This document shows positions 4,945 to 8,997 of a stretch of 8,997 nucleotides of DNA, in pieces. A program made the position numbers and the translations under genes. The notes beneath the pieces were generated by a model. It was not told where the DNA came from, made no database searches, and saw only the letters and a list, made by a program, of their open reading frames with translations. This DNA is from Actinomycetota bacterium (lineage in GTDB: Bacteria > Actinomycetota > Actinomycetes > S36-B12 > UBA10799): NCBI GenBank assembly GCA_030837445.1, contig JAUPKM010000012.1, forward strand, positions 1 through 8,997, written 5' to 3'. How positions within the stretch are numbered: the stretch's first letter is position 1; each line of letters begins with the position of its first letter.

Positions 4945-7725
4945 GTGACCAGGTCCTCGCCTCGGCCGCTCTCCTCCCGACCCTCGGTCCCACGCCCCGC
5001 CCCGACCCCTCGGCCGCTCATCGGCCGCTCTGCCGAGATCGAGGCGCTGACCGGGTGGCTCGCCGAGGCTGCCACGGGGCACGGCGGCGTGGTTCTCGTG
5101 GAGGGCGAGCCGGGGATCGGCAAGTCCGCCCTGCTGGCGGATTGTGCGCAGCGGGCCCGCCTGCTCGGGTACAGCGTTTTCGCCGGAACCGCTGACGAGG
5201 TCGCCGGTCAGTTCCCGCTGTGGGTCGTCCTGGGCATGCTCGGCAGTCACGCGGAGACCGGAGCCCCCGGCAGTACCTCGCTGGTCCAGGATCTTGCCGA
5301 AGGGGTGCCGACGTCGGCCGTGGTCGACCGCGCGGTGGACGTGGTGCAGGGCCTGTGCGACCGGGCACCGGTCGTGTTGGTCCTCGACGACCTGCAGCTC
5401 GTCGACGAGGCCGGCCTGCTGCTGTGGCAGCGGTTGGCCGCGATCGCGGACCGCCTTCCCCTTCTCCTGCTGGCCGCCTGCCGTCGGGCTCCGGCCCGCG
5501 ACGGGATCGAACGGATCCGTCGCGGACGTGCCGGCCGCGTCGCGGTGCTCGATCTCGGCGCCCTGTCGGTCGAGGACGGCGCAGCGCTGGTCCTGACCCT
5601 TTCGGGGACGGCGAAGGGCCTGCCGCCGGGCCGGATCGAGGACGCCGCGGGCAACCCCCGTTACCTCACCCTGCTCGCCTCGGCCCCGCCGGACGCGGCC
5701 GGGGCCGTGCACCGGCAGGTCCTGGAGTCGCTGGCCTTCCTGCCCTCGCGGACCGTGCAGGGCCTGCGGACGGCGGCCCTGCTGGGCCGGGACTTCTCGC
5801 TCAGCGATCTGGCCTCGGCGTCGGGGCGGTCCGTGTTCCAGCTGGCGTACGAGGCGCAGGAGGCGATGGCGCTGCGGCTGCTGGTGGAGTCGGGCGACCG
5901 TCTGGCCTTCCGGCACGCCCTGGTGCACGAGTCCCTGTACCTGTCGGTCCCGGCAGCCGTGCGCGTGGGGCTGCACCGGCACACGGCCCACGTCCTGGAC
6001 CGGGCCCAGGCCCCGGTGACGGAGGTTGCTCCCCACCTGATCCGGTCCCCGGTGGACGGCTGGGCCCTCGACTGGGTCCAGGAACACGCTGCGATGCTGT
6101 GCGGGTACTCACCGCAGCTCGCCGTGGAGCTCCTGCGCCACGTGCTCGATCATGTGGCGGACCGGAGCGGACGCCGTCCGGGGCTGACCGCGTACCTGAC
6201 CGCTGCCCTCTGCGACCGGGGGGACGATGCCGAAACAGAGTCCTGGGCCCGCAAGCTCGCCGGTGGCGGCTGCGATCCGGAGCTGTCGCTGCCGGGGAAC
6301 CGTCTGCTGGCGACGGTGCTGGCCCGGACGGGGCGGGTGGCCCTGGCCGTGGAACTGGCCGCACGCGTGGCCAGGGGGTTGGAGCACGTCGACGAGCCGG
6401 CGATGGTCGGGGAGCGGGTCCGGTTGTTGGCCCTTGTGGCCCGGTACGGCGTGGGCGGGGATGCTCCGTGCGACGGGGGTGAGGCCGATGGCCGGGTGGG
6501 GTGTGCGTGGGCGGCCCCGCGGGCGTTGGCGTTGACGCGGTGCCGTTGCGATCTGCGGGAGCGGGCCGAGGCGTTGCGGGGCGCGGCGGCGGTGCAGCGG
6601 GCGCGTGGGCGCGCGGTGGCAGCGTTGAAATGCCTCGACCGGGCTGTGGCGGAGGTGCGCAATGATCCCGGGCAGGGTGCGGTGCAGGCGGTGCTGCTCC
6701 ACGACCGGGTGGAACTGCTCCGGGCCCTGCACCGGACAGCGCGGATCGAGGAGGACCTGGTGTGCCTTGGTGAGTTGGCCTTGCGGGGGATCGATCCGGC
6801 GCGTGCCCACCTGGCCAGGGCGACGCACCGGTTCCGTCTGGGCCGGTGGGACGAGGCGAAGGCCGAGTTGCGGAAGGTGACCGCGGAGCAGGTGCCGGTG
6901 TTGCGGGCGCAGGGGGTGGCAGCCATCATCGAGATCCGACACAGCAGCCGACGCGCTGTGCTGTCCCAGGACAAGCAGTCGGCCGGTGCAGCGGTCGGCG
7001 GTGTCTACTGCCTCCTGGCCAGGTCCGCGATCGCCGAATGGTCCGGGCACCGCGACCAGGCGCTGTCGATCCTGGAAACACTTCTGGAACCCCGCTGGGA
7101 CCCCTTCGAGCCCCGCCTGGAGTTCCTGCCGACGCTGGCCCGGCTCGCCATCAACTCGCAGCGGCCCGACCTGGCGGAGGGGGCCGCTGCGGTGGCAGCG
7201 CGGATCGCGGCAACGGATCCGACCCCGGAGGCTCGCAGCGCGGCAGACCACTGCCTCGGTCTGGTCGAGGAATGTCCTGCCGCAGTGCTGCGGGCGGTGG
7301 AGCGTTACCGGCCGGCGGGGATGCGCCTGCACCTGGCCCGGGCCTTGGAGGACGTCGCGGTGCTGTCGGCGAGGGCCGGGCAGACCGATCAGGCGCGGCA
7401 GGCCCACCGTGAGGTCGCCGAGTTGTACACCGCCATGGAGGCCGTGCGGGACCTGCAGCGGGTGGATGCCCGGCTGCGTTCGTTCGGCGTGCGCCGGGGG
7501 TCGCGGGCCCCGCGGTGCCGGCCGGATCACGGGTGGGCGGCGCTGTCGCCGGCGGAGGTCACGGTGGCGAAACTGGTGGCCGAGGGGCTGTCCAATCCGG
7601 AGATCGCCAAGGAACTGGTGTTGTCGCCGCGGACCGTCCAGTCGCACGTGTCGCACATCCTGGCCAAGCTGGGGGGCCGCTCCCGCGCGGAGATCGCCCG
7701 CGAGGTGGAACGCAACCGCGGGTGA
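4945..7725 (+). CDS. LAL-family (large ATP-binding) LuxR transcriptional regulator
   Basis: The product is 926 aa, the usual length for LAL/MalT-like regulators. After a Pro/Arg/Ser-rich N-terminus comes LIGRSAEIEALTGWL (25-39), then Walker A GEPGIGKSALL (54-64), TADEVAGQFPLW (82-93) and Walker B VVLVLDDLQLVDEAG (143-157), forming an AAA/STAND-type NTPase. Residues of about 350-850 are Ala/Leu/Arg-rich helical repeats of TPR character (for example ARAHLARATHRFRLGRWDEA, ARALEDVAVLSARAGQTDQA), the presumed sensor and oligomerisation arm. The C-terminus, LSPAEVTVAKLVAEGLSNPE then IAKELVLSPRTVQSHVSHIL (867-906), is a LuxR helix-turn-helix. Such proteins are usually activators of secondary metabolism or sugar use. 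The GTG start has no strong ribosome binding site (only CCGGA close by), and a start further in is possible because the first 24 residues lack domain content. It is divergent from the NarL-type gene and convergent with the PPC gene. Confidence 0.93.
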   Translation: MTRSSPRPLSSRPSVPRPAPTPRPLIGRSAEIEALTGWLAEAATGHGGVVLVEGEPGIGKSALLADCAQRARLLGYSVFAGTADEVAGQFPLWVVLGMLGSHAETGAPGSTSLVQDLAEGVPTSAVVDRAVDVVQGLCDRAPVVLVLDDLQLVDEAGLLLWQRLAAIADRLPLLLLAACRRAPARDGIERIRRGRAGRVAVLDLGALSVEDGAALVLTLSGTAKGLPPGRIEDAAGNPRYLTLLASAPPDAAGAVHRQVLESLAFLPSRTVQGLRTAALLGRDFSLSDLASASGRSVFQLAYEAQEAMALRLLVESGDRLAFRHALVHESLYLSVPAAVRVGLHRHTAHVLDRAQAPVTEVAPHLIRSPVDGWALDWVQEHAAMLCGYSPQLAVELLRHVLDHVADRSGRRPGLTAYLTAALCDRGDDAETESWARKLAGGGCDPELSLPGNRLLATVLARTGRVALAVELAARVARGLEHVDEPAMVGERVRLLALVARYGVGGDAPCDGGEADGRVGCAWAAPRALALTRCRCDLRERAEALRGAAAVQRARGRAVAALKCLDRAVAEVRNDPGQGAVQAVLLHDRVELLRALHRTARIEEDLVCLGELALRGIDPARAHLARATHRFRLGRWDEAKAELRKVTAEQVPVLRAQGVAAIIEIRHSSRRAVLSQDKQSAGAAVGGVYCLLARSAIAEWSGHRDQALSILETLLEPRWDPFEPRLEFLPTLARLAINSQRPDLAEGAAAVAARIAATDPTPEARSAADHCLGLVEECPAAVLRAVERYRPAGMRLHLARALEDVAVLSARAGQTDQARQAHREVAELYTAMEAVRDLQRVDARLRSFGVRRGSRAPRCRPDHGWAALSPAEVTVAKLVAEGLSNPEIAKELVLSPRTVQSHVSHILAKLGGRSRAEIAREVERNRG

Positions 7726-7740
7726 CGGGGCCCGAGGCTC

Positions 7741-7765
7741 GTGAGGTGATCGATGATCACGTCAC
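7741..7765. terminator. Large inverted repeat in the LAL/PPC convergent gap
   Basis: Arms GTGAGGTGATC (7741-7751) and GATCACGTCAC (7755-7765) around GAT pair at 10 of 11 positions; the one mismatch is G7745/G7761. The inner 15 bp, GTGATC-GAT-GATCAC, are perfect. The repeat starts 15 bp past the LAL stop and covers the PPC stop codon (7762-7764). A bidirectional terminator for the two convergent genes is the simplest reading, although there is no U tract. The arms also match the site at 4650-4664, so protein binding is possible. Confidence 0.55.
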
Positions 7766-8244
7766 TCGGTTGCGGACGTGGAGGAGTCCTGGAAAGTCAG
7801 CAGTGGCACATCGAAGAGCGCTGCCTTCTTCGGGCGAGACATGGCGGGGCTCGTGACCTCGACGACCAGCATCTCCGCCAGGAACTGCACCCGGGCGCTC
7901 AGCAGGTGGCTCGTGCGGCCGGTCGCGGAGCGGGCCTTCTCCCCCAGCGTCGTGTGGATGTGGGGCAGGACGGTCCCGGTCTCGCTGTCGTAGGCCAGGG
8001 TGCCGCAGCCCAGGGCCTCGACGCCGGTCAGATGGACCTTGCTCCAGACGGGAGCCTCGGGGTTCTCGATCTTCTCGCAGGCCCCGACGATCTCCGCCTC
8101 GGCGAAGCCGGCGACGAACAGGGGGACGTAGCCCTGACGGACGCCGTTCTGCCGGCAGAACTCGGCGAGGGTGGGGAAGAAGTCGTCGCCGTGGTCGAAG
8201 TTGACGCCGAAGGTCCTGCCGGTGGTCAGTTCGCGGCTGCGCAA
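7762..8244 (-). CDS. PPC/DUF296 domain protein
   Basis: The product is 160 aa, and the PPC (plants and prokaryotes conserved, DUF296) domain spans about residues 5-130. Marks are the opening RELTTGRTFGVNFDHGDDF (4-22), LAEFCRQNGVRQGYVPLFVA (26-45), VHLTGVEALGCGTLAYDSET (70-89), LPHIHTTLGEKA (93-104) and TSHLLSARVQFLAEMLVVEV (111-130). His95, His97 and His113 are in the positions that can ligate metal in prokaryotic members. There is no AT-hook, as in other prokaryotic versions, so it need not bind DNA. These proteins are small trimers of uncertain function. The start is TTG, decided by AGGAGGAG 5 nt upstream. The gene follows the asparaginase gene by 28 bp and is very probably cotranscribed with it. 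The last 30 residues, rich in Ser, Pro and Lys, lie outside the domain. Confidence 0.88.
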   Translation of the reverse strand: MRSRELTTGRTFGVNFDHGDDFFPTLAEFCRQNGVRQGYVPLFVAGFAEAEIVGACEKIENPEAPVWSKVHLTGVEALGCGTLAYDSETGTVLPHIHTTLGEKARSATGRTSHLLSARVQFLAEMLVVEVTSPAMSRPKKAALFDVPLLTFQDSSTSATE

Positions 8245-8249
8245 GGGTG

Positions 8250-8257
8250 CTCCTCCT
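8250..8257 (-). promoter_or_regulatory. Strong ribosome binding site for a TTG start
   Basis: AGGAGGAG on the - strand lies 5 nt before TTG at 8244. No ATG or GTG lies at a matching distance, so this site decides the unusual start of the PPC gene. The strong site may offset weak initiation at TTG. Confidence 0.7.
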
Positions 8258-8272
8258 GGGGCGGGTCGGGGT

Positions 8273-8997
8273 CTACTGGGCGAATCGTCGTGCGATCTCC
8301 GGGGCGTCGGCTCCGGTCAGGAGGAGCAGGTGCAGGAGCACCCGGGCCTTGACGGGGTCGAGGGTCCCGGCGGACAGCAGGCCGCGGGACAGCAGGTCGC
8401 TCTCCGAGCCGGGAAAGCCGTAGGTGCTTGTCAGGACGGGGCCGGCCCCGGTCCTGGAGGCCAGAACGACCGGCATCGCGTTGGCGAGTTTGGTGAGCGT
8501 CTCGACGCAGGCCAGGGGAGCGTGGCCGGCGCCGAAGCCGGCGACGACCAGTCCGTCGAGGCAGCTCCCGAGAGCCTCCAGGGCGATGCCGTCGTCCCCG
8601 AGCGTGAGGGTGGCCAAAGCCGTGCGTACGTTGGGACCGACCTGTTCACAGGGCAGCGGCCGGTGGGTCACCGGCCGGGTCCAGAAGGTGACGCGGTCCT
8701 CGGCGACATAGCCGATGGGCCCCGGGTAGGACGTGAAGGCCATGGGGCTGGAGGAGTGTGTCTTACGGACCCAGCGCGCCGCGTGGATCTCCTCACCGAA
8801 GACGACGACGGTCCCGACCCCACGCGCCTGTTCGCTGGCGGCCACCCGGACGGCGGCGAGGATGTTCGCCGGTCCGTCGGCTCCGGCCATGCTCGCGTTG
8901 CGCATGGCACCGGTGACGACCACCGGCTTCTCCGGCGGGCAGAGCAGGTCCAGGACGAACGACGTCTCCTCGATGGTGTCGGTGCCCTGGGTCACGA
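8273..8997 (-). CDS. L-asparaginase, N-terminus beyond the window
   Basis: The frame is open at the right edge, so the window shows only the C-terminal 241 or so codons of a protein usually 320-340 aa long. The piece begins VTQGTDTIEETSFVLDLL, the second asparaginase signature, whose Thr-Asp pair is catalytic. It continues with PVVVTGAMRNASMAGADGPA (24-43) and VVVFGEEIHAARWVRKTHSS (63-82), whose Lys78 matches the Lys of the Thr-Lys-Asp triad, and with MAFTSYPGPIGYV. The first signature with the nucleophile Thr must lie outside. The enzyme hydrolyses L-asparagine to aspartate and ammonia; no signal peptide can be judged here. Glutaminase side activity is possible. The C-terminal domain (GDDGIALEALGSCLDGLVVA, TSTYGFPGSESDLLSRGLLS) is complete and ends at TAG. 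It is the upstream gene of an operon with the PPC gene. Confidence 0.93.
   Translation of the reverse strand, partial: VTQGTDTIEETSFVLDLLCPPEKPVVVTGAMRNASMAGADGPANILAAVRVAASEQARGVGTVVVFGEEIHAARWVRKTHSSSPMAFTSYPGPIGYVAEDRVTFWTRPVTHRPLPCEQVGPNVRTALATLTLGDDGIALEALGSCLDGLVVAGFGAGHAPLACVETLTKLANAMPVVLASRTGAGPVLTSTYGFPGSESDLLSRGLLSAGTLDPVKARVLLHLLLLTGADAPEIARRFAQ

Noticed and set aside
4906..6087. 393-aa open frame on the - strand
   Set aside because: It is antisense to the front half of the LAL gene, which has clear Walker motifs in the + frame.
6109..7656. 515-aa open frame on the - strand
   Set aside because: It is antisense to the LAL gene, His/Arg/Pro-rich, and without any domain; such mirror frames are common in GC-rich genes.
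1..8997. CRISPR array, rRNA, tRNA or origin
   Set aside because: No regularly spaced direct repeats, tRNA cloverleaf, rRNA core sequence or cluster of DnaA boxes was seen.

Overview
The window is very GC-rich, with third codon positions dominated by G and C, GTG and TTG starts, and a large LAL-type LuxR regulator. This points to Streptomyces or a close actinomycete relative. It falls into two parts: an accessory patchwork (about 1-3730) of gene remnants and toxin-immunity or toxin-antitoxin genes, and a more orderly block (about 3760-8997) of two regulators and an asparaginase/PPC-domain pair.

Left part. A gene entering from the left edge (1-390, + strand, unrecognised) runs into the 3' end of what looks like an Rhs/polymorphic-toxin C-terminal domain (about 378-701, another frame). 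The toxin remnant overlaps by 7 nt a tryptophan-rich 171-aa gene (695-1210) in the position of a cognate immunity gene. On the opposite strand lie a DUF4291 gene (1823-1203) and, coupled to it by a GTGA overlap, the C-terminal part of an XRE-type helix-turn-helix protein (2011-1820) that has no visible start. The next 390 bases have no convincing gene but hold a stem-loop and a perfect 14-bp palindrome. Then comes a type II toxin-antitoxin pair on the - strand: a Phd/YefM-like antitoxin (3281-2823) and a RelE/ParE-like toxin (2826-2401). They overlap by GTGA, have a good AGGAGG ribosome binding site and show a recognisable -35/-10 promoter. A remnant of an IS5-type transposase (about 3711-3547, - strand) closes this part and marks it as a recombination zone.

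Right part. A NarL/FixJ-type regulator whose receiver has lost the usual phospho-acceptor residue (4487-3762, - strand) is divergent from a 926-aa LAL regulator (4945-7725, + strand). The 457-bp gap between them holds several operator-like elements: a 13-bp tandem repeat, two perfect 6-3-6 inverted repeats and an imperfect 16-bp palindrome. Convergent with the LAL gene is a - strand pair: an L-asparaginase that begins beyond the right edge (8997-8273) and a PPC/DUF296 protein (8244-7762) that starts at TTG behind a strong AGGAGGAG. The LAL and PPC stop codons are 36 bp apart, and a large inverted repeat in that gap uses the same GTGATC/GATCAC arms as one of the sites in the divergent promoter region.

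Working view (inference): the right block is a local regulatory unit in which the two LuxR-type proteins control each other and possibly the asparaginase/PPC operon. The left block is a small conflict-gene island. Its least described element is the XRE-DUF4291 pair, which has the overlapping layout of a toxin-antitoxin module.
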